NCBI GenBank assembly: GCA_965655865.1
Contig: CBFHJJ010000020.1
Location: 1-27,983, forward strand
Length of the DNA stretch: 27,983 nucleotides
Source of the DNA: MAG-121220-bin8 sp965655865
Lineage (GTDB): Bacteria > Bacteroidota > Bacteroidia > Flavobacteriales > Flavobacteriaceae
Direction: 5' to 3'
The translations under genes and the position numbers were made by a program. A model generated the notes under the pieces. It saw only the letters and a list, made by a program, of their open reading frames with translations, was not told the origin of the DNA and made no database searches. How positions within the stretch are numbered: the first letter of the stretch is position 1; each line of letters opens with the position of its first letter. This document shows positions 1 through 7,906 of the stretch, piece after piece.

Positions 1-17
1 CAATATTCGTTAATTGA

Positions 18-1091
18 TGTGTTTTCAGTGGTGTAAAGTATCCTGGTGCTGAGCCTGGTGGAGGCGGTTATATTGCTCAAAGAATGTTGGCTGCAAAAAA
101 TGAAAATCATGCAATTGGCGCTACTTTTTTCTTTAATGTTATGCACTATGCATTAAGACCTTGGCCATGGATAATTGTTGCTTTAGCATCTTTAGTTATT
201 TTCCCAGATTTAGCAAGCATTCAAGAAGCTTTTCCTAATATATCTCCTGATAAGTTAGGTCAAGATTTAGCTTATCCAGCTATGCTTACAAAATTGCCCT
301 CTGGACTTTTAGGAATAGTTGTAGCTTCCCTTGGAGCAGCATATATGTCAACAATTTCTACCCATTTAAACTGGGGGTCGTCATATATTGTAAATGATTT
401 TTATAAACAACAGGTTAATAAGCATGCCAGTGAAAAAGAACTTGTTAATATTGGAAGGATCTCAACAGTAAGCTTATTTGTTCTTAGTGCTGTTTTTGCT
501 TTATTATTGACAAATGCCCTTCAATTATTTGACGTTATTTTAATGTTTGGCGCTGGAACAGGACTTATTTTTATTTTAAGATGGTTTTGGTGGAGAATAA
601 ACGCTTGGAGTGAAATTTCAGCTATGTTCGTTTCAGGATTTATTTCTATTATTTTAAATTTTTCTTCTTTAGGAGATACGCTGTTTTCGGATGCGGGAAT
701 GTATCCAAGTTATTATAAATTTCCAGCAGTTGTTTTGTTTACTACCATAATATGGGTTTTAGTAACTTTTTTAACTAAACCAGATACTACAGAATCTTTA
801 ATTAATTTCTGTAAAAAAACCAATCCAGGCGGGCCGGGATGGAACAAAATTAAAAATGAAGCTAAAAGCCAAAACATATACTTTAATAAAGCTGGTGATA
901 ACGAAAAATGGTCAGTTCCATTAGGAATACTTTGTATGTTATGTGGATGTTTTGCCATATACTCTCTTTTGTTTTCAACAGGATATTTTATTTATGGTCA
1001 AATAAATGACGGAATTTCATTTTTAACAATAGCTATTGTGTTTTCTTGGGGCTTAAAGTACAATTGGAATAAACTTAAAAAATTGAATTGA
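18..1091 (+). CDS. Sodium:solute symporter (SSS family), C-terminal part, 5' end missing or disrupted
   Basis: Inner-membrane Na+-coupled solute uptake protein; the substrate is not readable, but the downstream NagB gene suggests a sugar or amino sugar. The readable frame is open from position 18 and gives a segment ending PGAEPGGGGYIAQRM followed by ALRPWPWIIVALASL, both typical of Bacteroidota SSS transporters. Several hydrophobic membrane segments follow, to the end at 1091. Only about 358 residues are readable, whereas relatives are usually 500-600, so the N-terminal third or more is absent. The frame closes upstream at a TGA (15-17). A residual QWW-like coding signal at 26-33 lies in another frame, which fits a 2-base deletion near 32-35 or poor sequence at a contig edge. 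The ATG at 84 is internal to the family alignment and is not the real start. The stop overlaps the nagB start by one base. Confidence 0.8.
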   Translation, partial: CVFSGVKYPGAEPGGGGYIAQRMLAAKNENHAIGATFFFNVMHYALRPWPWIIVALASLVIFPDLASIQEAFPNISPDKLGQDLAYPAMLTKLPSGLLGIVVASLGAAYMSTISTHLNWGSSYIVNDFYKQQVNKHASEKELVNIGRISTVSLFVLSAVFALLLTNALQLFDVILMFGAGTGLIFILRWFWWRINAWSEISAMFVSGFISIILNFSSLGDTLFSDAGMYPSYYKFPAVVLFTTIIWVLVTFLTKPDTTESLINFCKKTNPGGPGWNKIKNEAKSQNIYFNKAGDNEKWSVPLGILCMLCGCFAIYSLLFSTGYFIYGQINDGISFLTIAIVFSWGLKYNWNKLKKLN

Positions 1092-2992
1092 TGAATATAA
1101 GTCATAAATCTACTGGTGCATTAGAACAAACTAGATTTGAAAAAATCCATAGTGTGATTTTTAACGACTCAAAGGAGGCTTCGATAATTGTAGCTAAAGA
1201 AATTGCAGATCTAATAATAAAAAAACAAAAGCAAAATAAAAATTGTGTTTTAGGTTTAGCTACTGGTTCATCTCCAATTTCTGTTTATCAGGAATTAGTT
1301 AGAATGCATAAAGAAGAAAATTTAAGTTTTAAAAATGTTATAACTTTTAATCTAGACGAGTATTACCCTATGGAAAAAAATGATATTAATAGTTATCATT
1401 ATTTTATGGGAATACATTTATTTGATCATATTGACATAGAAAAGAAAAATATCCATATTCCTGACGGGACAATTCAAAAAGAAAAAATCAATGATTATTG
1501 TATCAAATATGAAAAACAAATTGTTGATTCTGGGGGTATAGATTTTCAATTATTGGGAATTGGTAGAACTGGTCATATTGGATTTAATGAGCCAGGTTCT
1601 AATTATAATTCTTTAACTAGGTTAGTTCATTTAGATTATATGACAAGAAATGATGCTAGAAAATCGTTTTACGGCATTGAAAACGTTCCTACAACTGCAA
1701 TTACAATGGGAATTAGAACCATTAGAAAATCTAAAAGAATTGTTTTAATGGCCTGGGGAAATAATAAATCAACGGTTGTGCAAAAAGCAATAGAAGGTGA
1801 AATAGATTCTAATATTCCCTCTAGTTTTCTGCAAAAACATAATAATGTAACATTTGTATTAGACGAGTCAGCTTCAGAAGATTTGACAAGAATAAAGTCA
1901 CCATGGCGTACAGGTTCATGTGAATGGGATGAGGAATTAAAAGCTAAAGCGGTTGCATGGCTTTGTGAACAAACTGGAAAATCAATTTTAAATTTAACGG
2001 AGTCTGATTATAATGAAAATAATCTTTCGGAACTACTACTTACCAAATCATACTATGATTTAAACCTTAATTTTTATAAAAGATTACATAGATCAATTAC
2101 AGGATGGCCAGGAGGAAAACCCGATTCTGATGACAAGGTCAGGCCTGAAAGATCAAAACCAGCAAAAAAAAGAGTATTGATTTTTAGCCCACATCCGGAT
2201 GATGACGTAATTTCTATGGGTGGTACTTTTGACAGATTAGTTTCCCAGGGTCACGAAGTTCATATAGTTTATCAAACATCAGGAAATATCGCAGTGAATA
2301 ATTCTGACGTTCTAAAGTTTTTAGAAGTTACAAGTTCAGCATTTCCTAATTCTAAATGTGAAAACAAAAAACTCATAGAAATTTTAAAAGATAATAACGA
2401 AATTTTAAATCATCCTGAAGTAAGAAAAATTGCTGGAATTATTAGAGAAAAAGAATCTCTTGCTGCTACAAGATTTTTTGGAATCCCAGATTCGCAAGTT
2501 CATTTTTTGAAATTGCCTTTCTATGAAACGGGTACTGTTAAGAAAAACCCACCAGAAAAAAAGGATTTTGAAATCACAAAAGATATTATTAGCAATTTGA
2601 AACCTCATCAAATTTATGCAGCTGGGGACTTAGCTGATCCTCACGGTACTCACAAAGTTTGTTTAGATATTTTACTTAGTGTTTTAGATGATATTAAAAA
2701 TAAACCCTTTATGAAAGATTGTTGGGTCTGGTTATATAGAGGAGCTTGGCATGAATGGCCAATTCATCTTATAGATATGGCAGTTCCAATGAGTCCAAAT
2801 CAAGTGTTAAGAAAACGAAAAGCCATATTCTATCATCAAACTCAAAAAGATAACGTTATGTTTCAAGGTGACGACAATAGAGAATTTTGGGTCAGGACAG
2901 AAGATCGGAATCGAGCCATAGCTAAAAAATTTAGAGATATTGGCATGTCTGATTACACTGCAATCGAAACTTTTAAAAGATACCATTTTTAG
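1091..2992 (+). CDS. nagB: Glucosamine-6-phosphate deaminase fused to a PIG-L deacetylase-like domain
   Basis: The N-terminal half (about residues 15-300) is NagB, which converts glucosamine-6-phosphate to fructose-6-phosphate and ammonia in the cytoplasm. Visible motifs are GLATGSSP (55-62), NLDEYY (87-92, with the proton-transfer Asp) and GIGRTGHIGFNEP (156-168). The C-terminal half (about 360-633) is PIG-L-like, with the metal-binding motif PHPDDD (367-372) and DPHGTH (516-521), a family that removes N-acetyl groups from GlcNAc-type substrates. About 630 residues with both domains is the long Bacteroidota form; plain NagB is about 260. The ATG at 1091 overlaps the symporter stop (TGATG); the TTG one codon earlier is unlikely to be used. 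In E. coli NagB the motif reads GNDGHIAFNEP, so the catalytic-triad Asp is Thr here. Deaminase assignment is firm; the role of the PIG-L half is inferred. Confidence 0.93.
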   Translation: MNISHKSTGALEQTRFEKIHSVIFNDSKEASIIVAKEIADLIIKKQKQNKNCVLGLATGSSPISVYQELVRMHKEENLSFKNVITFNLDEYYPMEKNDINSYHYFMGIHLFDHIDIEKKNIHIPDGTIQKEKINDYCIKYEKQIVDSGGIDFQLLGIGRTGHIGFNEPGSNYNSLTRLVHLDYMTRNDARKSFYGIENVPTTAITMGIRTIRKSKRIVLMAWGNNKSTVVQKAIEGEIDSNIPSSFLQKHNNVTFVLDESASEDLTRIKSPWRTGSCEWDEELKAKAVAWLCEQTGKSILNLTESDYNENNLSELLLTKSYYDLNLNFYKRLHRSITGWPGGKPDSDDKVRPERSKPAKKRVLIFSPHPDDDVISMGGTFDRLVSQGHEVHIVYQTSGNIAVNNSDVLKFLEVTSSAFPNSKCENKKLIEILKDNNEILNHPEVRKIAGIIREKESLAATRFFGIPDSQVHFLKLPFYETGTVKKNPPEKKDFEITKDIISNLKPHQIYAAGDLADPHGTHKVCLDILLSVLDDIKNKPFMKDCWVWLYRGAWHEWPIHLIDMAVPMSPNQVLRKRKAIFYHQTQKDNVMFQGDDNREFWVRTEDRNRAIAKKFRDIGMSDYTAIETFKRYHF

Positions 2993-3005
2993 GTACCTTT
3001 CTTAA

Positions 3006-3632
3006 ATGCAAATTATTAAAGAAGTTTGTGTTGATTCATTGGAAGACGCTTTAAAAGCTGAAAAAAATGGAGCCAATAGAATTGAGTTATGTGGAAGATT
3101 AGATTTAGATGGGTTAACTCCCTCAAGAGATTTAATCAGTAATGCATTTTCAGTTTTAAAAATCCCTATAAGAGTGATGATAAGACCAAAGCATCCGTCT
3201 TTTGAGTATTCCGAAGATGAAATAAAAACCATGATTGATGATATTGAATTTTGTAAAAGATTAGGATTAGATGGTGTTGTGTTTGGATGCTTGAATAAAA
3301 ACTCTAATTTTCAAATGGATCAAATAAATCGGCTTTCAAAAATCTCCAAACCATTAAATGTCATTATACATAAAGCCATAGACTCTACTAGCTCTGTTTT
3401 AGACTCTTTGTCTTTAATTACAAAAAATTCTAATATAAATGGTGTATTAACATCTGGAGGTGAGCATTTTGCAATAAATGCCATTGAAACTCTAAAAAAA
3501 ATGTTAGTTTTAGCACCTGACAGATTTGAAATTATTATAGCAGGGGGTATAACTTTTGAAAATTTCGAAAGCTTATACAATCTTACAAATGGTAAATTTT
3601 ATCACGGAAAGAAAATAATTAATATTAAATAA
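3006..3632 (+). CDS. cutC: CutC family protein
   Basis: A TIM-barrel CutC protein, historically called copper homeostasis protein; its biochemical activity is not well settled. The N-terminus carries the family pattern EVCVDSLEDALKAEKNGANRIELC (residues 6-29), followed by GLTPS, IPIRVMIRP (about 56-64) and LGLDGVVFGCL (about 86-96). At 208 residues it is shorter than the E. coli protein (about 248), with the shortening at the C-terminal end, which still ends in a plausible GKFYHGKK strand. It lies 13 bases after the NagB-PIG-L gene and 4 bases before the peptide transporter, so it is co-transcribed with amino-sugar and peptide functions. That context suggests a metabolic role as much as a copper one, which is inference only. 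Confidence 0.88.
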   Translation: MQIIKEVCVDSLEDALKAEKNGANRIELCGRLDLDGLTPSRDLISNAFSVLKIPIRVMIRPKHPSFEYSEDEIKTMIDDIEFCKRLGLDGVVFGCLNKNSNFQMDQINRLSKISKPLNVIIHKAIDSTSSVLDSLSLITKNSNINGVLTSGGEHFAINAIETLKKMLVLAPDRFEIIIAGGITFENFESLYNLTNGKFYHGKKIINIK

Positions 3633-3636
3633 AATT

Positions 3637-5136
3637 ATGAACAATCAAATTGAATTACATCACAAAACACTTTTTGGACACCCAATAGGACTTTTTGTAT
3701 TATTTTTTACTGAACTGTGGGAACGATTTAGCTATTATGGAATGAGAGCAATTCTTGTTTTGTATTTAGTTTCAGAGACTGGGGGAGACAATCCAGGAAT
3801 GGGTTGGAGTGATGGTTCTGCAATTGCTTTGTATGGTTGGTATACTATGTTTGTTTATTTGGCAACGATCCCTGGTGGAATTTTAGCAGATAGATTTTTA
3901 GGTCAAAGAAAATCTGTTATGGTTGGAGGGCTTTTGTTATGTTTTGGCCATGGTATTTTAGCTGTTGAAGCATTATGGGCTTTTTATACTGGACTTACAT
4001 TTATTGTTTTAGGTGTAGGATGTTTAAAAGGAAATATTTCTACAATGGTTGGTGGTCTTTATGGTGATAAGGATATAGATAAGAGAGACATGGGTTTTTA
4101 TATTTTTTATATGGGAATTAACGTAGGTGCAGCTGTTTCAGCAATTTTAGTAGGTTATGTTGGAGAAGTTTATAATTGGCACTACGGTTTTGGTTTAGCT
4201 GGAATTGGGATGGCCATAGGTCAATTTGTTTACTGGAAAGGTCAAAAATATTTAGTTCACGTCGGAAATAAAATAGAGTTAGATAAATCAGATAATCAAT
4301 CTTCCAATTTATTTTTACAAATTTTTAAAAAATCGAATTCATTAATTGGATTTAGTTTAACTGCCTTGTTGGGAGTCTACTTAGGATACAACGGAGATTG
4401 GAGTTATGGGTTATTGTTAATAGGAATTGCTTTTGCTGTTGGATTTGCAATAGTGGTCTATAATGATGGTAATAAAATTGAAAAAGACAGAATTTTAGTT
4501 ACATATTTATCTTTTCTTATTATTATAGTGTTTTGGGGAGCTTTTGAACAGGCTGGTGGCTTAATGAACCTTTATGCGTCCCAAAAAACTGATTTAGCTC
4601 TAGGTAGTTTTATGGTTCCAGCAAGTTGGTTTCAGTCTGCAAACGCAACTTACATATTAATTTTTGCCACTTTAGTTGGGTCTTTTTGGATCTGGTGGAA
4701 AAAAAGAGGTTATGAACATTCATCTATTTTTAAAATGGCAGTGGGAGTTGTTATTATGGGCTTAGGATTCTCATTTATGTCTTTAGCATCCAATGAAGTA
4801 TCTTATAATGCTGCTGGTGAGATTACTCAGAAATCTGCTATGTACTGGCTAATGTTAGCTTATTTGTTTCATACTATTGGAGAGTTATGCGCATCTCCTG
4901 TAGCGCTTTCATTTATTACTAAACTAGCCCCTGCTAGGTGGGGAGCTTTTATGATGGGTGCATACTTTGCAGCAACAGGACTAGGAAATAAAGTTGCTGG
5001 ACTAATTGGTGAAAATGCTTCTGAAGCAGGTGATTTCTGGACTTTTACAGGAATTACAATTTTTTGCACAATTTTTGGTTTATTAGTAATATTAATTATT
5101 AAACCACTAAAACGTTTAGTTCATAATGCAGAATGA
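3637..5136 (+). CDS. Proton-dependent oligopeptide transporter (POT/PTR2 family, MFS)
   Basis: Inner-membrane proton-coupled importer of di- and tripeptides. The first membrane helix carries the family signature ELWERFSYYG (residues 26-35; E26, E29, R30 form the ExxER motif). A second signature, FYIFYMGINVGAA, is in the fifth helix region (about 149-161). There are 12 or more hydrophobic segments over 499 residues, the normal family length. Polar stretches between helices (for example around 205-225) match the cytoplasmic loops. It follows cutC by 4 bases and overlaps the next gene by 11 bases, so it belongs to the uptake operon. Family confidence is high; actual substrate specificity is unknown. 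Confidence 0.93.
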   Translation: MNNQIELHHKTLFGHPIGLFVLFFTELWERFSYYGMRAILVLYLVSETGGDNPGMGWSDGSAIALYGWYTMFVYLATIPGGILADRFLGQRKSVMVGGLLLCFGHGILAVEALWAFYTGLTFIVLGVGCLKGNISTMVGGLYGDKDIDKRDMGFYIFYMGINVGAAVSAILVGYVGEVYNWHYGFGLAGIGMAIGQFVYWKGQKYLVHVGNKIELDKSDNQSSNLFLQIFKKSNSLIGFSLTALLGVYLGYNGDWSYGLLLIGIAFAVGFAIVVYNDGNKIEKDRILVTYLSFLIIIVFWGAFEQAGGLMNLYASQKTDLALGSFMVPASWFQSANATYILIFATLVGSFWIWWKKRGYEHSSIFKMAVGVVIMGLGFSFMSLASNEVSYNAAGEITQKSAMYWLMLAYLFHTIGELCASPVALSFITKLAPARWGAFMMGAYFAATGLGNKVAGLIGENASEAGDFWTFTGITIFCTIFGLLVILIIKPLKRLVHNAE

Positions 5137-5701
5137 TAATTACAATAAGCTAAAATTATATAAAATATACTCAATAGTATTTTTTGTTTTTGTATACTTT
5201 AATGCCCAAGCTCAAGAAATAAATTGGATAAGTTTGGAGAAGGTAGTAGAGTTACAGAAAACCAAATCTAAAAACGTTATTATTGATGTTTATACTAACT
5301 GGTGTGGTCCTTGTAAGTTGATGGATAAAAATACTTTTAGCAATCCTGAAATTGTTGATTACATTAATAATAATTATTATGCTGTCAAATTTAACGCCGA
5401 AGGAAACGAAAAAGTTAATTTCATGAACAAAACTTTTACAAATCCAAAGTATGATGAAAGTAGATCTCAAAAGAGAAATTCTTCTCATGAATTCACAAGA
5501 TTTTTAGGAATTAATGCTTATCCCTCAACTTTATTTTTTGATTCTCAAATGAATTATATTAGCCCTGTTAAGGGTTATTTGAATCCTAAGCAAATTGAAA
5601 TTTATTTGCATCTATTTAAAGATGATAATTATAAGAATATTAAATCTCAAGAAGATTTTGATGGGTTTGTTAAAACTTTTAAAAGTAGAATAAAAGTATA
5701 A
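5126..5701 (+). CDS. Exported thioredoxin-like protein with CGPC active site
   Basis: Probable periplasmic thiol-disulfide protein. Residues about 1-30 form a signal peptide (basic start, hydrophobic IYSIVFFVFVYF, then NAQAQ). The thioredoxin fold follows, with WCGPC (C60, C63) after the strand NVIIDVYTN, and the cis-Pro loop NAYPSTLFF. The segment around residues 70-120 is longer than in minimal thioredoxins, as in DUF255/thioredoxin-like Bacteroidota proteins. The start overlaps the end of the peptide transporter by 11 bases, suggesting translational coupling. The stop lies one base from the convergent hemD stop. Redox partners are not visible; a role in protein quality control or cytochrome maturation is equally possible. 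Confidence 0.82.
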   Translation: MQNDNYNKLKLYKIYSIVFFVFVYFNAQAQEINWISLEKVVELQKTKSKNVIIDVYTNWCGPCKLMDKNTFSNPEIVDYINNNYYAVKFNAEGNEKVNFMNKTFTNPKYDESRSQKRNSSHEFTRFLGINAYPSTLFFDSQMNYISPVKGYLNPKQIEIYLHLFKDDNYKNIKSQEDFDGFVKTFKSRIKV

Positions 5702-5702
5702 T

Positions 5703-6449
5703 TTATTTTTTATTTGCTTTTTCTATGTATATGTCTAATGCTTTAGACATTGAAGGTATTTTAGGTGTAGGCGCTAAAATATCGATTCTTAATCCAGCTT
5801 TTTCAGCTGCTTTTACTGTCGTTTTACCAAAAACCGCTATTCTAGTATCATTTTGTTTAAAGTCTGGAAAGTTAGAAAGCAAAGATTCTATTCCAGATGG
5901 ACTGAAAAAAACTAAAATATCATAGTAAACATCTTTTAAACTAGATAAATCGCTGATTTTTGTTTTATAGAACGTTCCTTGAGTCCACCTAACTCCTAGT
6001 TCATCAAGTTTTTTTGGGATTGCTGGCGATAATACGTCAGCACTTGGAATTAAGTAACTCTCTTCATTGTATTTTTCTATTTGAACTGAAAGATCTTCAA
6101 AAGTTCTTCCACCTACATATATTTTTCTTTTTCTGTAAACAACATATTTTTGAAGATAAAACGCAACAGCTTCAGATAAACAAAAATATTTAAGAGCGTT
6201 CGGAATCGGAAATCTCATTTCTTCAGCAACTCTAAAAAAATGATCAATGGCGTTTCTACTAGTTAAAATAATAGCTGAAAATTTTGATAAATCAATTTTT
6301 TGATGTCTAACTTCTCTTGCCGTCATTCCTTCAACATGAATAAAAGGTATAAAATCTATTTTAACTTTTCTTTTTTTCTTTAAAGTTATATAGGGTGAAT
6401 TTTCAATAGTTGGGGCAGGTTGTGAAACTAAAATTGATTTAACTTTCAT
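5703..6449 (-). CDS. hemD: Uroporphyrinogen-III synthase
   Basis: Cytoplasmic heme-pathway enzyme that closes and rearranges hydroxymethylbilane to uroporphyrinogen III. The family is weakly conserved, but the layout fits: MKVKSILVSQPAPT at the start, the strand SAIILTSRNAIDHFF (domain 1), then YDILVFFSPSGIESLL and IAVFGKTTVKAAEKAGLR (domain 2), with APTPKIPSMSKALDIYI at the C-terminus. I place the start at the ATG at 6449, because the open frame upstream to 6512 overlaps the preceding gene and does not resemble the family; this gives 248 residues, the usual length. The gene sits 11 bases downstream of the DUF4271 gene and is co-transcribed with it. This pairing is familiar from Flavobacteriia. 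Confidence 0.87.
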   Translation of the reverse strand: MKVKSILVSQPAPTIENSPYITLKKKRKVKIDFIPFIHVEGMTAREVRHQKIDLSKFSAIILTSRNAIDHFFRVAEEMRFPIPNALKYFCLSEAVAFYLQKYVVYRKRKIYVGGRTFEDLSVQIEKYNEESYLIPSADVLSPAIPKKLDELGVRWTQGTFYKTKISDLSSLKDVYYDILVFFSPSGIESLLSNFPDFKQNDTRIAVFGKTTVKAAEKAGLRIDILAPTPKIPSMSKALDIYIEKANKK

Positions 6450-6460
6450 AAATACTATTT

Positions 6461-7114
6461 TTATTTTACTAAATAAATAACACCAATTATAGGTGCGATT
6501 TCGAACGTGCAAATGTACAAAATAAAATATACAAGAGCTTTTAACCCATTGATTAAATATTTATTTAAAATAAATTTTAAATAAATACCATTATAAATCA
6601 AAAACAACGAAAATGAAATAGTGTAGATGTTATCTAATGATAAATCACCAAAAATCATTATTAATAGAAAGAAATACAAATGAACAGAAAATAAATTTTT
6701 AATTCCAATTCTGTATCTGTTTACTTCGTTTAATTTTTTTTTGAACTTAAAAATCAATGAAAATATATTCTCAAGAATAAATTTTAATAGTATCAAAACG
6801 CTTAATCCTATACAAAGTATAATAAAAAATTCTTTTTGATTAGTCATATATTTACCTTTAAATAATATAAATAAAAATAAAGCTGTAGTCAATATTCTAA
6901 AAAAAAACATTGTTATATTATTTGGAGTAAATAACGAAATTGTTTCTCCAGATCTGTAATGAAAGTAACGGTGAATATTCCAAAATGAAAATAAATATTG
7001 AAATCTATCTCCAATATATAATCTTGAAAATAGCATAAGAACTGTTCCTAGAATTATAATTATTTTAACCCAATTTTGAATTGGGAAATCTATGATTTCT
7101 AGTTCATTCATCAT
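6461..7114 (-). CDS. DUF4271-type integral membrane protein
   Basis: About 217 residues, dominated by hydrophobic segments: around residues 15-33, 68-85, 95-112, 145-165, 170-185 and 190-215. This gives about six membrane helices separated by Lys- and Asn-rich loops. I assign it to DUF4271 from its size, helix pattern and position directly upstream of hemD, a pairing usual in Flavobacteriia; no catalytic motif is visible and the function is unknown. Two adjacent ATG codons (7114 and 7111) are equally possible starts. It is divergent from the glycosyltransferase gene across a 69-base gap. Linkage to hemD hints at a membrane role near heme or porphyrin metabolism, but this is only guilt by association. 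Confidence 0.68.
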   Translation of the reverse strand: MMNELEIIDFPIQNWVKIIIILGTVLMLFSRLYIGDRFQYLFSFWNIHRYFHYRSGETISLFTPNNITMFFFRILTTALFLFILFKGKYMTNQKEFFIILCIGLSVLILLKFILENIFSLIFKFKKKLNEVNRYRIGIKNLFSVHLYFFLLIMIFGDLSLDNIYTISFSLFLIYNGIYLKFILNKYLINGLKALVYFILYICTFEIAPIIGVIYLVK

Positions 7115-7164
7115 TCAAAATTAATAATATTTTAATCCTTAATTAAATTTTCTTCTTAAATCTG

Positions 7165-7172
7165 TATTTTTG
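7165..7172 (+). promoter_or_regulatory. Candidate -7 promoter element for the glycosyltransferase-pyrC operon
   Basis: The octamer TATTTTTG matches the Bacteroidota sigma-A -7 consensus TAnnTTTG. It ends 11 bases before the ATG at 7184, implying a leader of only about 5 bases. No clear -33 TTTG is seen 19 bases upstream, so the call rests on the -7 match and its position in a divergent gap. Confidence 0.5.
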
Positions 7173-7183
7173 TAAAAAATAAA

Positions 7184-7906
7184 ATGTCCAAAGCTCTTGT
7201 AATTGTACCGACTTATAATGAAGCTGATAATATTATTAATATTATTGAGAGTGTTCTGTCACTTTCTTTAGACTTTGATATTTTAATTGTTGACGATAAT
7301 TCACCAGATGGAACAGGTTTTCTTGTAAAATCATTTGCTTTAAAAAATTCTAAAAGAGTATTTTTACTATCAAGAGATAACAAAGATGGATTGGGAAAAG
7401 CTTATACTGATGGGTTTAATTGGGCGCTAAAAAATAATTACAATTATATCTTTGAGATGGATGCTGACTTTTCTCACGATCCTATTGATTTGGTTAGACT
7501 GCATAATGAATTAAGTATTTCAAATTTTGATTTAGTGATTGGTTCAAGATACATTAACGGAATTAATGTTGTTAATTGGCCTTTAAGTAGGATTATTCTT
7601 TCCTACTTCGCTTCTTTTTATTCTAGAATTGTTACAGGTATGCCAGTGAGAGATGCAACATCTGGATTTGTAGGTTATAAAGCAAATGTTTTAAAAGAAA
7701 TTAATTTAAATTCAATAATGTTCAACGGATATGCTTTCCAAATTGAATTAAAGTTTAAAGCTTTTAAGAAAAAATTTAAAATGCAGGAAATTCCAATTAT
7801 ATTTAAGGACAGAATTTATGGAGAGTCTAAGATGAATGGAAATATTATTTTTGAAGCAATTTTTGGTTTGATTATAATGAGGTTTAAAAGTTTGTTTAAT
7901 AAATAA
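7184..7906 (+). CDS. Polyprenol-phosphate mannosyltransferase-like glycosyltransferase (GT2)
   Basis: A family 2 glycosyltransferase of the DPM1 type, which transfers a sugar (usually mannose from GDP-mannose) to polyprenyl phosphate at the cytoplasmic membrane face. The 240-residue length is that of the single-domain form without a membrane tail. Motifs are VPTYNEADNI (8-17), VDDNSPDGT (36-44) and the metal-binding FEMDADFSHDP (90-100), then GSRYINGI and the acceptor-side motif RDATSGFVGYK. The stop overlaps the pyrC start by one base (TAATG), so the two are co-translated. The donor and acceptor are inferred from family membership; a role in surface glycan or glycoprotein synthesis is likely. 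Confidence 0.87.
   Translation: MSKALVIVPTYNEADNIINIIESVLSLSLDFDILIVDDNSPDGTGFLVKSFALKNSKRVFLLSRDNKDGLGKAYTDGFNWALKNNYNYIFEMDADFSHDPIDLVRLHNELSISNFDLVIGSRYINGINVVNWPLSRIILSYFASFYSRIVTGMPVRDATSGFVGYKANVLKEINLNSIMFNGYAFQIELKFKAFKKKFKMQEIPIIFKDRIYGESKMNGNIIFEAIFGLIIMRFKSLFNK

Noticed and set aside
6450..6512. Upstream extension of hemD to a 269-residue frame
   Set aside because: The extra residues do not look like the family and overlap the DUF4271 gene; the ATG at 6449 gives a normal length.
7116..7123. TAATTTTG on the minus strand just before the DUF4271 start, an exact TAnnTTTG match
   Set aside because: It ends one base before the ATG, so transcription would begin downstream of both possible start codons. 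It is probably chance in AT-rich sequence.
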